Shown piece after piece: positions 12,080 through 25,600 of a stretch of DNA of 64,000 nt (positions are counted from its first letter, which is position 1; every line of letters starts with the position of its first letter). The position numbers and the translations under genes are program-made. Below the pieces are notes generated by a model. It made no database searches, was not told the DNA's origin, and worked only from the letters and a program-made list of their open reading frames with translations. Source of the DNA: Phoenix dactylifera (Eukaryota > Streptophyta > Magnoliopsida > Arecales > Arecaceae); the NCBI RefSeq assembly GCF_009389715.1, contig NC_052399.1, positions 30,637,146 through 30,701,145 on the forward strand, written 5' to 3'.

Positions 12080-13000
12080 GTTACTGGTAACTCGCCCACC
12101 TTCCCTTGTTTCCTGCAATTCACTTTCCTTTCTGTATTTCATCTCTTATTCCTAAATACTATGTTATTTTCTTTCAAAAAAATTATTCCTTTCTGCTTAT
12201 TCTCCATTTCTTTTAAATGTGTATAGTAGATTCTTCAATGAGGTATTTCAATAATTTAAGCAAAAAAAATAAGCAGTTTCTTGAATATATTTTGGTACAT
12301 TCCTCCTATCTCATTTAATGATGAAAATTTAAGGCGTCTTTACTTTTTCTTTTAAAGGAAAAAAAAGGGAAAGAAAACAATCTTCAATCTTTCTGAAGGA
12401 CAGACTTCTTTGCTCCTCTTTTATTGTTAATCTTTGAGTATGGTGGTTAAATCATAAATTCAATTTGGCCGATGCTTTAACCCACGATGCAGCAATGGCG
12501 AACCCAAAACAATAATAATATCAATAAAACCAAATTTTCAATCTTCTGTTATTTCTCTTCTGCTGCCTTCCTTTAAGAGAAAGACTTACTAATATCAACA
12601 CATATCATGAAAAGACAAGACATAAGAACCTGTGAACCTACGGAATAAAGATCCAAATTCTCTACTCATTTTGGCTATAGCTTGGTTTCAGAAAGAAAAT
12701 AGCTGGCTTAGGTTGCCTAATAATTAAATACAGATAACGGTATGAAAAGATATTTATCTTGGGGTGCTCAGGATGGATAATATTTTTGCACATATGCCTT
12801 GGTGTATCAGACATGCTACCAAGGAAAGAAAACAGAGAACTTCGGCTATCTCCAAAATATTAACAAAGAATGTTCTTTTTCCTTTTTATTTGTAGTTTCT
12901 TCCCCCTAACGGAGCAACTACAATGTATCTCATAGCTGTTCCTTTTCTTGAATTCAAAGTGACTGCATGCTAATTTTTAGTAACTAAAACTTGGTTCAAG

Positions 13001-16000
13001 ATGGATTCAGCAGCACCTGGAATCATGAGGACGAAGTCAGACCAACTGGAAATGGGAGGTGGGATGCAGTCGCTGAGCCGCACCGCATCTGCTGAAGCAA
13101 TTGCAGCAGCAGAGATCAATGGTGGATCAAGCCTGTCAAGGAAGTCGAGTTCTGGAAAGAAGGTGATGGGATCCTCACCGGGAAGGAAAGGAGGGCACCA
13201 TATCAGGAAATCGAGAAGCGCACAGCTTAAGCTGGACCTGGAGGATGTGAGCAGCAGCGCAGCCTTAAGCCGAGCCTCCAGTGCCAGCTTGGGCTTCTCC
13301 TTCTCCTTCACTGGCTTCACAGCCCCACCTGAAGACATCATTGCTGATGTAAGACCATTTAGCGATGACGACAATGGTAACCACAACCTTCTCCTTCCAA
13401 ACTTGAAGCTTAAAGTTTCCTATACCTTCACTGCTTCTAAATTTCAAAACATATTATACACAAGGTTCTATTAGCAATGCTAATAAATAAGCACATGCAA
13501 GGCATGTTTAGTGTAAAAAAGATAAAAGTAAAATTAGAAAAAAAAAGACGGAATAAAAGGTTTATCCATGTAAAATATACTTGCCGTGTTCTTATAAGAT
13601 CCATGTTTACTAGATATGAGATCTTTTATATATTCTCAACTGAAATTTCTAATTAGGAAGAAATGAATATGGAAGTTGAGTGCAAAACCCCCAAAATTTT
13701 TCACCCTCCCTCGAGAGATCACACCATGGAGGGTGGTCAAGGAAATCCCATGGTGGATTGGGTAAGTTAAAGAGTCTTGAAGGATCTTATATCATAAATA
13801 CAGGACAGTTATAATAGCAAAGAAGTTGGAGGTTTTGGGTTGGGAAGTGAATTGATTGAAATATTAGTTAAGATAGAGAGGAAGTTTCAGGAGGAAGCAC
13901 AAAGTCTTCTTTCCAAAATATCCTTACTTTTGCTCCAAAAAAAAATAAAAATAAAAATAAAAATAAATATCATATTCCTACTTACTATATGATAAAGTTT
14001 TTTAGAGTAATTAATTTTCTATTTGGGGAAAGTATGGCAGACTCAAACACTCAAACACGGCCTTTGCAAAATGGTATAGATATAAAATTTATCATTAACC
14101 GAAGAAAGTTTACATTTCTTTGTATACAAGTATGTAATACACCATAGTATATATTTAACAAGGCTACACATACCAATGACCATATTAGAAACTATGAAAA
14201 CAAATGCTTAGACTATGAGCAATGTAAAGCAGTGTTACTTAAATAGCAGAATAAGTGCATGGGATAAAGGAAAAGATATTACTGCAAAAGCATCCATATC
14301 TAAGTAATCATAATTCATGCTTTCAGTAATAACACAAATTGGCATAACTTAAGGTGATTTAACTTAAAAGATACTCACGTTGCAGCAGTAGATCCTGAAG
14401 CTGGAGGCAGGCGGAAAAGATTAATTTCAGAACCAACCTTGCCAATATATCTTAAGGTAATCTCAAGCTTGAGGTATCATCTTCTACTCAGTTGGCGAAA
14501 TTTTTTTCTCAAAGAAATCAACACAGGAATAGAAACATGGCTTCTAACGAACTATTCTTTTACTAATAACTGGAAGTTTTTCCAAGGCCCTGAACTGATG
14601 ATTGATATACTATCAATAATAGTCATAATACTTCTTTAATGAGTGATATTAGATAAGTGAAATCTGAGCAAGTTTGTCAAAGCTTATGAGCATCCATAAC
14701 CATAAGCTCATCAAGTATATTCATTTATACCAACTAAAAGGCATTTCTATCACCAATTCTTTCATCAATCTTGCAGTTTACAGAGGTTAGATACAAGGTT
14801 ATCCTCAAAGGCGTAACAACAAGCACTGAGAAAGAAATCCTTAACAGCATTACAGGTTCAGCAAGCCCTGGAGAGGTTCTCGCTCTGATGGGACCTTCTG
14901 GCAGTGGGAAAACCACTCTCCTTAGCCTCCTCGGCGGAAGGATTAGTGGTAACACAATTGAAGGATCCATCACCTACAATGATGAACCATATAACAAGTC
15001 ACTAAAGCGCAGGTAAAAAAGCAGCCGCTCACCTATCATAGAATTGACTTCGGTAACATGTCTGATAGTAAAAGAGTATTGGAGGTTCTTTGTGACAACT
15101 TTTGAAGATTTTAAACAAAATCCACAATATTGTTTATAATTTTCAGAGAGTAGTAAGAGATGGTAGTAAATTTTCCTTAAAGAAACAGAGAGAAGATAAT
15201 ACTTGGTAATATTTCACCATACACCATTTCAGTAAGGCATTTGTGGAAATTGGTTATTGTCAACCATATTGGGTTTTTCTGAAGGATAGAAAAATAATAT
15301 AATGATACTCTCAAATGCAATATGAACTGTCTTTGAAAAAGTGATCTAGAACTGCCTAAGTGGTCAATCTTGTCCTTGGAGGAGGTTCTGGCTTCATGTC
15401 TAGGTTGGTGCATCTCCAGGCATCTGGGTCTAAGCGAGTTACCTTGTGTGTCTATCTTATCCTTACTCTTAAAAGAATAAAATAGGGTCTTTCGTAATTC
15501 AACATTTGATAGATAATATAACAAAATCATTTGGCAGGATAGGGTTCGTGACTCAGGATGATGTTCTATTTGCGCATCTTACTGTGAGAGAGACACTAAC
15601 TTACACAGCTCTTCTTCGACTTCCAAAGACTATGACGAAGCAACAGAAGGAGGGAAGGGCCATGGATGTCATCTATGAGCTCGGGCTTGAGAGGTAATTT
15701 CCTAATCTTTGGCCTTTTGACTGCTAAATTCAGACAGCGTTTATAAATGAAAGCATCAGCTTCTCTCAAACAAACAAACAAACAAATAAATAAATAAATA
15801 CATGAATAAAGCATCAGGATGAGAAATGCTCTCATTAAAAAATTATTAATTTTTTTTAGTAAACGTAGGAGAAATCCATTTTTAAGGCAGCTCTAACATG
15901 TTCTTCAATGTTGATACTCTAATATATCCATGTGTAGGTGCCAGGATACTATGATTGGAGGATCATTTGTTCGAGGAGTTTCAGGTGGTGAGAGAAAAAG

Positions 16001-19000
16001 GGTGTGCATTGGCAATGAGATTATAATCAACCCTTCTTTGCTATTTCTTGATGAACCTACATCTGGCCTGGATTCAACAACAGCCTTAAGAACTGTCCAG
16101 ATGCTACATGACATAGCTGAGGTAAGCAGGATTCATAGATTGGTGTGATGCTTGTAAAATACTAGAAATTAACCTCAGCAACAAGTAAGATACTATTCCT
16201 GCAGATCAGCCTGGTCTTTTAAAGCAATAAAAATCTTCAAGTAATTGGGAAGTTGATAGAATAAGTTGAAGTTGAACTAATTAATCAGAAAGGCTGAAGA
16301 GTGCACTCAAGAATACAACCTAAATATGCAAAGCAAAGCACATACAACAACATGAGCTCTCGGACCTGATAAGCCTAATTATGCAATCTACCGTAAACGA
16401 GGGCCAACCCAGAGTAAGTACTAAAATTTTTGAAGTTACAAAACCACAAATAAGCCCTCAAAAAGTTCATTCTTCCTTTTCATAAGCCTAGTTTATGAGA
16501 CTTCAGCCTCAAAAACCTTGTGCAAACACCATTCTTCAGTTGTAGGCACGAAAAAAATGCAGCAACTTAACTAACAGTCAACCTTACAGACCTTTAAATG
16601 ATTTATCCATGACCTGAATTTTACAAAGAATGACAAGCTAATGGAGTTCAATCAAACTCAATGGAAGTTAGACCAAAAGCTTTAAACATTCAGATGATGA
16701 ATAAAAGAAACAAGAAGGCTACATATATGAATGGAAAACAAAGATAATGATTACAGACAAAAATATCAGCCAGATGGAGAGAATGATCAATAGGAAACAC
16801 CTAAAATTAAATAACTGTTACCAGATTCTGAGAGAATGTAGAGTTGGTGGAAGTTGACATAACAAATGTCATGTTCACATACTGCTGCTTTTCAAAGCCA
16901 GCTTATTTGCACATGCAAAGACTTCCACATTCCTCTTTTGCATTCTTTAAAAATGTAACATGAAATAAACAATCTCTCTCTCTACCGAATTTTAGAAACT
17001 ACTAATGTGACATCATAAAATACAAATTATTCCAACATGATTAACCGAAAATCTTAATTCACAACTATATTTTTTTGGCACCTGTAAAAATATAAAGAAA
17101 AAACAAAAACAATCAATAAACTAGATGAGATTCAAAAAGGACAAGACTGTCATCCAAGAAACACATACAATTTCTTGTGGCCTACACTTCCCCATCGAAG
17201 TTTGTTAGCTCGCTTAACAAATAAATAGCACCTGTGGTTTTCATCAATAAATAATTGCATGTCAAACATGTAGCACACTTTTCTGGCTTACACCAGACTA
17301 TAAGTGGTGCCAAAAAAAATATCCCAATTTTACTCATCTAAAACGGGAGAGATGCATCAAATCATGAAAATCAAGAGTTATATGGAAGAACCTGATCTCA
17401 TATGCTTTGATTTAATTAATTGGTAGAGATAAACATTATCTGACCTTATGACAGGCTGGAAAAACAGTGGTAACTACGATTCATCAACCTTCCAGCAGAC
17501 TATTTCACAAGTTTGATAAACTGATCCTTCTTGGAAAGGGTAGTTTGCTATACTTTGGGAAGGCCTCAGAAGCTATGGTTTACTTTTCATCCATTGGTTG
17601 TTCTCCTTTGATTGCAATGAACCCAGCAGAATTTCTGCTTGATCTTGCAAATGGTAACATAAGCGATGTTTCAGTACCTTCAGAATTAGATGACAGAGTG
17701 CAGACGGAAAATTTGGGAAGTGACACAAGAAATGACAAGCCATCTTCAAAAGATGTGCATGAGGTAAACTTATCTTCCAAGCTTGTTAACATATTTTCCT
17801 TTAAAAGGATTTGGGAAGTGACACAGGAAGTGACAAGCCATCTCCAAAAGATGTGCATGAGGTAAACTTATCTTCCAGCTTGTTAACATATCTTTTTTTA
17901 GAAGGATATATCTCCAAAAAGCATATCCTATATAGTCATTATTCAAGACTGAGGAATAACTCGAGGTCCATCCTGGCTGTGCTGGGTCGGACCTGCAAGA
18001 CACAAATCCTAGGATATGTCTGAGACCTAGGTATATGAAAAATAGGGTCATCTAGGTTGGTACCAACCGTTGCAGGCAGGAATATCCAATACCCTGTTGT
18101 CCGACACTTGGGACAGGTTGACATCTAAATAATTTACTAGGATGCCAAGCTTTTCTTTCTTTAGGATTACTGGGATACCAAGTTGTTTCTAAAAACTGTT
18201 TAGAGAATTTCTAGGGTTTGTTTATCTTATAATTTAGGATTACGAGATGTTTAAAGGTAGTAGGTGGGCTTGTAGCATCAATATTAATTCTCTTTATTTT
18301 AGACAAAGTAATAGCAAAAAAGAGTTGGAATACAAGGAGAGGAGATTACCGAGTTCCAGTCTGGGTTTGGACTTGGAGGAGCTGGATCTGAGCAATGGAA
18401 ACTAGATCTGCCTGTTTGCTTCTCTCCTTCCTTCTTTCTCCCTTCTCTCTTTCCTTCCCTTCCATGCAAGAAAATAGCCAAAAGAAGAATGGTTCTAGTA
18501 TATGTACCAGCACCATAAACCCAACCTATTCCATTAAAACCTCTCCAATCTAAACTTATGATATAAACAGACCTTAAATCCTCTAAATAATCATTAAAAA
18601 CAACGAACAACAGAAAAAACTTAAAAAAAAAAGATTAAAAAGGATACATCCTAGTGAATTATCAGGATGCCAGCAAGCCCCAAGTGTTGAGATGGTACCA
18701 ACTAGGTCCCTGACTGATACCAGGTACAGGGCCAGGATTTCAGACTTTACTCAATATAACAATTCCTGCTTGCAACTTAAATACCTTGTGTTTGAATCTT
18801 GCATAAGAAAACCATGCTCAACATAGGATACTTAATGATAACACTCTTAAATGATATATGCATCAATATCTGATTAACAAAAAACAAATAAATTGAATCA
18901 TGAAGAAAGCTTGAAAATTTTACGGAAGTTCATGAAGTCCTACTTTCCACTTCCAAAAGAAAAACAGACTTCTTCTGACTCTCATACATAAAAACAATGA

Positions 19001-21456
19001 GACAGTACCTGGTGGAGGCCTATGAGACTCGAGTTGCTGACAAAGAAAAGAAAAAACTTCTGCAACCCCTGCCTATCAGTGAAGATTTGAAGGTAACGAT
19101 CTCATCACCAAAGAGAGATTGGGGAGCAAGCTGGTGGCAACAGTACTCCATATTGTTCAGGAGAGGACTAAAGGAAAGACGGCATGATTATTTGAGTTGG
19201 ATGAGAATCACCCAAGTTATTGCAACTGCAATTATCCTTGGTTTGCTCTGGTGGCACTCAGATAGTACCACCCCAAAAGGTCTGCAAGATCAGGTACACA
19301 ACCTATTCTGAGTGTTATATATCCGGAGACAAAAAACAATCCACAAGCTGAATTACAGAACTAATATGCACATTAGTACTATGTAGTACAAGTGCATCAC
19401 AGACTGCTGCTATCCTTCATGTATCCTATTCACCTTCTCTATTTTTATTGTAACAGATCAAGCTTTATCAGCAGTCTTGCATTTTGTGCTAAAGTTTTGT
19501 TTTATGTTGTTAAATAGTATTTTGCCTTTATTACTGATATTTGTTAGATCCTATTGTTTGTTGAATGTGTATGACATAATCTCAGATATAGTTGTTGATA
19601 AGGTCCCTAGCTTCATGCATACTTATTTGTTTCTAAGCTAAATACTTGTATGTGTATATCACTTAGAAATCATATGTTCTCCAGTTAGATTCTCAAGTGC
19701 CCAATTTTAATTCACTAGATCTAAAATTGCCCAAATATTAAAAACTTAAAAGAAATAAGATTATTCTGGAATAGATTAATCGCAAGAAAAGCAGAAGGTG
19801 AAAACAAATATAAAATGATCAACTAATTAAAATTTCTTCTTCATAGAATTACTTCAATGACCAAGAAAGAAAGAAGTGTAAACTTAATACTCTTTCAAGG
19901 AATTGAGTTACAGCTTACAGTTCAATCTGGTATCACATACTGCAGGCAGGATTGCTGTTCTTCATTGCTGTCTTCTGGGGCTTCTTCCCTGTTTTCACAG
20001 CAATCTTCACATTTCCTCAAGAAAGAGCCATGCTGAACAAAGAACGAGCAGTTGACATGTACAGACTAAGTGCCTATTTCATGGCAAGGACAACTAGTGA
20101 TTTGCCACTAGACCTCTTCTTACCAATTATATTTCTTATAATAGTCTACTTCATGGCGGGCTTAAGACAGAGTACTGAACCATTCTTTCTTAGCATGCTT
20201 ACTGTGTTTCTCAGTATAATCGCTGCTCAGGTATATATCAGAATACAAATCTACAAAATACTTTTAAAGCAGTGAATATGCACTACTATAAGTAACTTTA
20301 TGCTTGTATGGAGTTTAATTTTGGGTGAAATGACTAGGGGCTTGGTTTGGCAATTGGAGCTACTCTGATGGACATCAAGAAAGCAACTACTTTAGCTTCA
20401 GTGACAGTCATGACCTTCATGTTGGCTGGTGGGTTCTTTGTGAAGGTAAGCCTCTAAGCATGATTGAAGAAAATTAACTTCTACATTCTTAGCAAAATAA
20501 CTCAACTTTCCATTCTAAGCAAAATGAAAAAATTACTGTTCCCCTTAGACACTGGAAAATGCATTTTTGATTCATCATGAAACAAAGTTAGATGACCAAC
20601 CATCAAACTTTGTTATTCAATAAAATTTTAAAAAGAAAACTTGGTTTCAGGCTTCAGAAAAAGACAAAGAATGATGCATTTAAAATAATGAAAATAGAAC
20701 ATACAAATGAAAACAAAACCTTATGTGGATGGATAAGAATTTTGAACGGACAAAGTTGTGATTTGAACACTTCTGCCTACAATCTGCCAAAGCCAGGTAA
20801 GTATTAGTTTTGATGGCAAACCCTGATTCAATCAAAATCTTTAAAAAACAAAAAAACAAAAATCTCACAAGTGATGGATGAGCACTGACCATTGATATTG
20901 AAGTTTCAAGAGGACCAGGAACACCTCCATATTTCAACTTCCCCAAAAAAATCAGATGAGCTGGACTCTTTTCAATCCATAGATTTTTTAAGGAAACATA
21001 TTTGCCGCACTACAGGAAGCTCACTTTGCCTTTATTAACCAGTTAATCAAAAACTTGAAAATCATAGTACTGTCTACAGACTAAAGATTTTCTGCTTCTG
21101 CCGTTTTATGTAAAATTCAAGAAGCAGGCACAAGATTCCTTCTTTCTAACATATTTTGTGCTAGAATGGCAAACATTCTGTGTCAGACACATTGAATAAA
21201 ATTTCTAATAAGACCACTAGTTGTAATTTTGCAGAGAGTTCCTGCATTCATATCATGGGTCCGCTACATATCTTTCAACTATCACACTTACAGACTGCTA
21301 CTCAAGGTGCAGTATGACCATATACCACGCTCCTCATATGTCATTAATCTCGACAATGGTGTCAAGGAAGTTGGTGCCATGATTGCGATGGTGTTTGGGT
21401 ATCGTCTCTTGGCCTATATTTCATTAAGACGAATGAAGATCCCTAATGGTGCTTGA
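13001..21456 (+). CDS. ABCG22: ABC transporter G family member 22-like (half-size WBC type)
   Basis: Half-size ABCG transporter of the plasma membrane. The reconstructed 744-aa protein follows Arabidopsis ABCG22 (751 aa as I recall it) along its whole length. Coding exons: 13001-13376, 14386-14456, 14777-15012, 15538-15693, 15938-16121, 17455-17763, 19006-19293, 19946-20230, 20338-20445, 21235-21456. All have GT-AG borders and consistent phase. The N-terminus carries the family's LSRKSS and [12 protein letters not shown] stretches. Walker A is GPSGSGKT (residues 188-195), the signature VSGGE (294-298), Walker B ends LDEP with D318-E319, and the H-loop is H351. The membrane half starts near residue 460 ([17 protein letters not shown]) and includes [16 protein letters not shown] and a conserved GGFFVK. 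In Arabidopsis this gene affects stomatal closure and water loss; the substrate is not settled. Oddities: a NAGNAG acceptor before exon 2, and a 98-bp tandem copy of the exon 6 end. Confidence 0.95.
17712..17905 (+). repeat. 98-bp tandem duplication across the ABCG22 exon 6 donor
   Basis: The last ~50 bases of coding exon 6, its GTAAAC donor and the first ~45 bases of the intron are repeated 98 bases downstream (TTTGGGAAG at 17712 and at 17810). The second copy can be read as [18 protein letters not shown] with an AG just before it (17806-17807) and a donor just after (17862), giving 54 bases in phase 0. The gap between the first donor and this acceptor is only 44 bases, shorter than plant introns normally are. 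Reading through from the first copy instead ends in a stop at 17863-17865. Confidence 0.9.
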
Positions 21457-22622
21457 GCACTTAGCTGACCATATTATGTTACGAGCAAGTGGAGAAGATT
21501 TTACCACCATCTCCGCTCTACAGCAGTCTAGCAACGGGAGCTTACTCAAGTTTCAAGAGGACGCTTGGAGACTGTTAATATGTTAGATTATCCGGCTTTG
21601 AGAGCTTGTAAATAGGTATCATGTTGCAAGAGTGTGAAACTTTCAAAGAGAGTACCAGTTTGGGTGTTTGATATTTATGCTTTGATATCTATGCTTCATC
21701 TTTAGACACATGTAGGTGTCTTTTTATCCTTTTTATGGTAATCTGCATCAATCTCATTAGACATAATGAGTGGCAGGTTACTATGGACAAACAATAGCTG
21801 TTGGAAGCAAACGTGAACAAAGGCATATAAATGAAAGTATGAAACTATTATAAAATCCATGACAACAAGACGCTGCAGTTGAGATTATGTGCTGAGAAGC
21901 AAATTCATGCAACTACAACACAAGGTACCCTATAATAATGGACGAGAGTGAAGAAAACAGTCTGAAAAGCTGAGAAATATTCTGAGGTTTTGACCCAGAA
22001 ATAACAGAAATTGGTAACCAGTATACAAATTAATTGCCAGAAATTAAAAATGGCATCACAAATTGTCAGGTGCATATATGCATAACGGACAGCTTAATTT
22101 TTTTATAACTGAAGAAACAATACTGTTTCTGTTTCCATTTACAGTACAAATTGTGAGGATTCCTTTTTATATCAATGAGTACATTTCAACATTAATTTTG
22201 AAGGATAATAGCTAACTTCTTGATTACAATACTGAATTAGTAATTACAAATGTCAGATCATGCTTGAAAGATGAAGCCAACAATTCCCAAGAGCTTTCAA
22301 GTTTGAAGGATTAAACCCCCAAGCTGCAAGACTACCTCCTTCAACTTCATAGATCACTAATAAGTGCCACTGACCTATCAGCTCTATGATCTCAATTGCT
22401 CCATGACAAAATTGGCCGACCCAGCACTCATATGACCTGATCACAGAATTGCTTTAGTTGTCAACCTATGTCTATTTGATTTGTGCCTAAAATGAATGAT
22501 GATGAGTGCTTTAATGACCTCCCATAAACTTAAAGAATAACCTCGTGTGCTATCAGAAGAAGCTAGGGTTCAATCACACTGAAAAAAATATATCAAGCCA
22601 CAAGTGATGTTGAATCCTTTTC
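21457..22622. other. Convergent 3' ends of ABCG22 and CRTISO
   Basis: The two stop codons are 1.17 kb apart and face each other, so this interval must hold both 3' untranslated regions. I see no further gene. No poly(A) site could be assigned with confidence. Confidence 0.6.
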
Positions 22623-25600
22623 TTACGCCATTTTCCTCAACCACCCAAGCAGCCGAAGAAGAGCAGCATCCAATACTGCAGACCTTTTTTCGAGCCCTAG
22701 AATAAGAAAATAATTTCCAATAACACAACATTTTCGTAATACCTCAGGAAAAGGATAAATGAGAAAAATATGAACCAAATTGAAGGGACTGAGTTTAGTA
22801 TATAGAGAACTGGATCAAACATCCTTCAAGGGTCAAACTACTACCAAAGAAAGCATTTAAGGAACCTTATCCAGTAATCAAGATGCTGTCAAGATGTGAA
22901 GGAAAATAGTTAAAACTGTCTCTCTAACTGGACTTGTGAATGCTACTATTTCTGACAGTTGCAGGCAAAATTGTACTACTGAAAATGAGATGAATCAAAA
23001 TGTATAGTTGAATTTTTGGACAAAACTGATATTTTTTTTGCTTCACGAAAGTTCTCATGCACATGATTTGGAAATGGAATATTCTTCCTCATCTCTGCGT
23101 TATATTCACAAGGTTCTATATTTTGATCATACAAGGTGCAAAAATCTGCTTACCAATATCTGCAGCAACTCTATGAGCACACATGACTCCTGAAAAGGCA
23201 ACAGCTATAACTCCTTGTCCAGGAAAGCAGCTATCCCCAACACAGTAGAGACCATCTATAGCCTGCAAGTTCCACTAATCAATAACTAGTCTACAGTGTT
23301 TCCTCTAACAAGTAAAAGTCATCCCTTATCTTTGTAAACATCAAGCCTTGTTCAACTATTTGTAGATGGCAGAGTGATTAGTCAACTTGCTTGAAATCAC
23401 TTACTGTTGTATTAAAAGGCATTCCCAATAAACCTTTTGGTATACTACGTGGAATTGGTCCATAGGTACCATCATCCCGAGCAAGAAATCTCCTGTGAGT
23501 TTTGGGTGTACCCACCTGTCATCATCAAGGATACTATGACAAATGAAAAATGATCTCAAGATGTGCCTAGAATTATATATCAAGAACCTAGGTTCGAAGC
23601 AGGAACCTCTAGTGTGTGAGACTAGCATGATGACCGACTACCATCCTGACATCATGCCTAGAAGCATATATGATTAGCAAGCTTTTGTTGATCCTGATGT
23701 TTAATAATAATAATTCATAATTTATCAAATCTGTGCTTAAAATATATGAATTATAAACATAAACAAGATGAGTAAATGCATGTGAGTTCTCCTAACCAAA
23801 ATTTATGAGGTCATCATGTCATTAAAAGTTAATTTACAACTCAAGAGGGCATAAACAAGGAAAAAAATCTTCTACATTACATGTAAAAGAACAACTTTTC
23901 TCCCCAATTGCTTAGAATATTTAACACTCTACTAAAAGCAGCATTATTCTCAAAAATTCTGGCTGGGTCAAAAATCTAAAATAAATATTTAGATACAAAA
24001 TTTAAAAAAAAAAAAAAAACCTATTTCCAGATACTTCAATGACTGACCTACTGAGAAATGAAATGATATCCATCTCAGGACAACAGTTCATATGATGGAC
24101 ACAATGTCAATTTGCAAGCAAGTTAAAAACTTTAGCTTGAAACAAATAGCAATATATATGCACATGAACCTGCTTTACTAGGAAGCATACCTCTTTAAGC
24201 ACTATAGAGCTTTTGAGACCTCGAAAGAGTTTATTCTCAAGCCTGCTGATAATTTTATTAGCTACAAGCTCCTTCTTCTCTTCATAGTCTCTGTGAGAAA
24301 GGCCCTAGTACAATGAACATAATAAGATCAATTATCACTCAACAACACATATTCAAAAACTAAACCCAGCATACTTATTTTTCCATCTTGAATATGTCAG
24401 ATATCAAGAATGGGATAGATGAAGTTTTAGTAGACAGATTCACCTTCCAATCCTCCATGCAAGATGTTGTAAAAATGTGAAAAACATGATGTCCTTCTGG
24501 AGCCAAAGATGAATCAAGAACCGTTGGGATACTCAGAAAAATGCTTCCATAGGGCTTCTCTAAGTTAGCCCAGTCATCCTGCAGATATAGCAATGGCTAA
24601 AAGGATGAGCATGTTCTTGTCCTATTTCACGATTAGCTCTCTCTTATGTAAGATCAACCGACAATTGGGAAGCTACTAAATACCTCAAGAATGAAATGGT
24701 GGCAATCTGTATTAGGAGGTACAACTGTGTCTTTGACTCCCATGTGAATGGAAAGAAAAGATGGTGCCTTAACATAAATTCTTTGAAAATTTTTCTCTTC
24801 TTCTGGAAGATCATCCACTTTCACAAGTTTTCCTGTGATATTTGGACAACAGAAATTGATGAGGAACCTCCTAGGGAGTGAAGGAAAGCATTACTAGAGC
24901 TAGCACAAAACTTATATTAGTGCAATTTTCACAGAGGTGACAACACAAAAACATGCAAAATACAAGTGAATGATCAATGGAAGAAAATAAAATTATAGAC
25001 AGATAAATTAAGAAAAACAACCACTGGAAATTCACAGTACTACCTATAGCAAATTATATCTAGACTCGTACATATTAAGTGAAGTAATTAATGGCAAATG
25101 ATCATAGCCATACCAGTCCTTAATTACAGGTTTCTGATTTTTCTAACATGAACTTTAAAATAGCAAACCTTAAAATCTTCTAGCCTTATTTTATCATCTA
25201 GTGTTGGCAAGAGATCTAGCTCAGCCATTAAATCCATTCTAAGTCATATTAATCCCATTGTAAGTCATATCATTTTTCTCATAGCAAAATGTAATATCTC
25301 CCTTTACCATTGCCATACAAATATTCTTAATTTTCAGATATATTTTAACATCTAAAACTGCCAGAGCAGGATATGGTTTTATTTGCCCTTAATAATTTAT
25401 CTCAAATAGTTATTTCTCAAAAAGAAGAGAATCTAAAACAGTCTGAGTTTTTATCTTGTAACTCCTAGTCTTCCTTGGAGGTCATTCTCATTTTATCATT
25501 CCAGTTTTGCCTCATTCCAAAAATCACTTTACATACGTTTGATGCACATGGAGTCTACTTTCAGTTCAACTATCAGGTCTGAATGCCAAATAACCAAGCT

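Noticed and set aside
12970-13386. Minus-strand open frame of 138 codons
   Set aside because: Antisense shadow of ABCG22 exon 1, where the plus strand carries family motifs.
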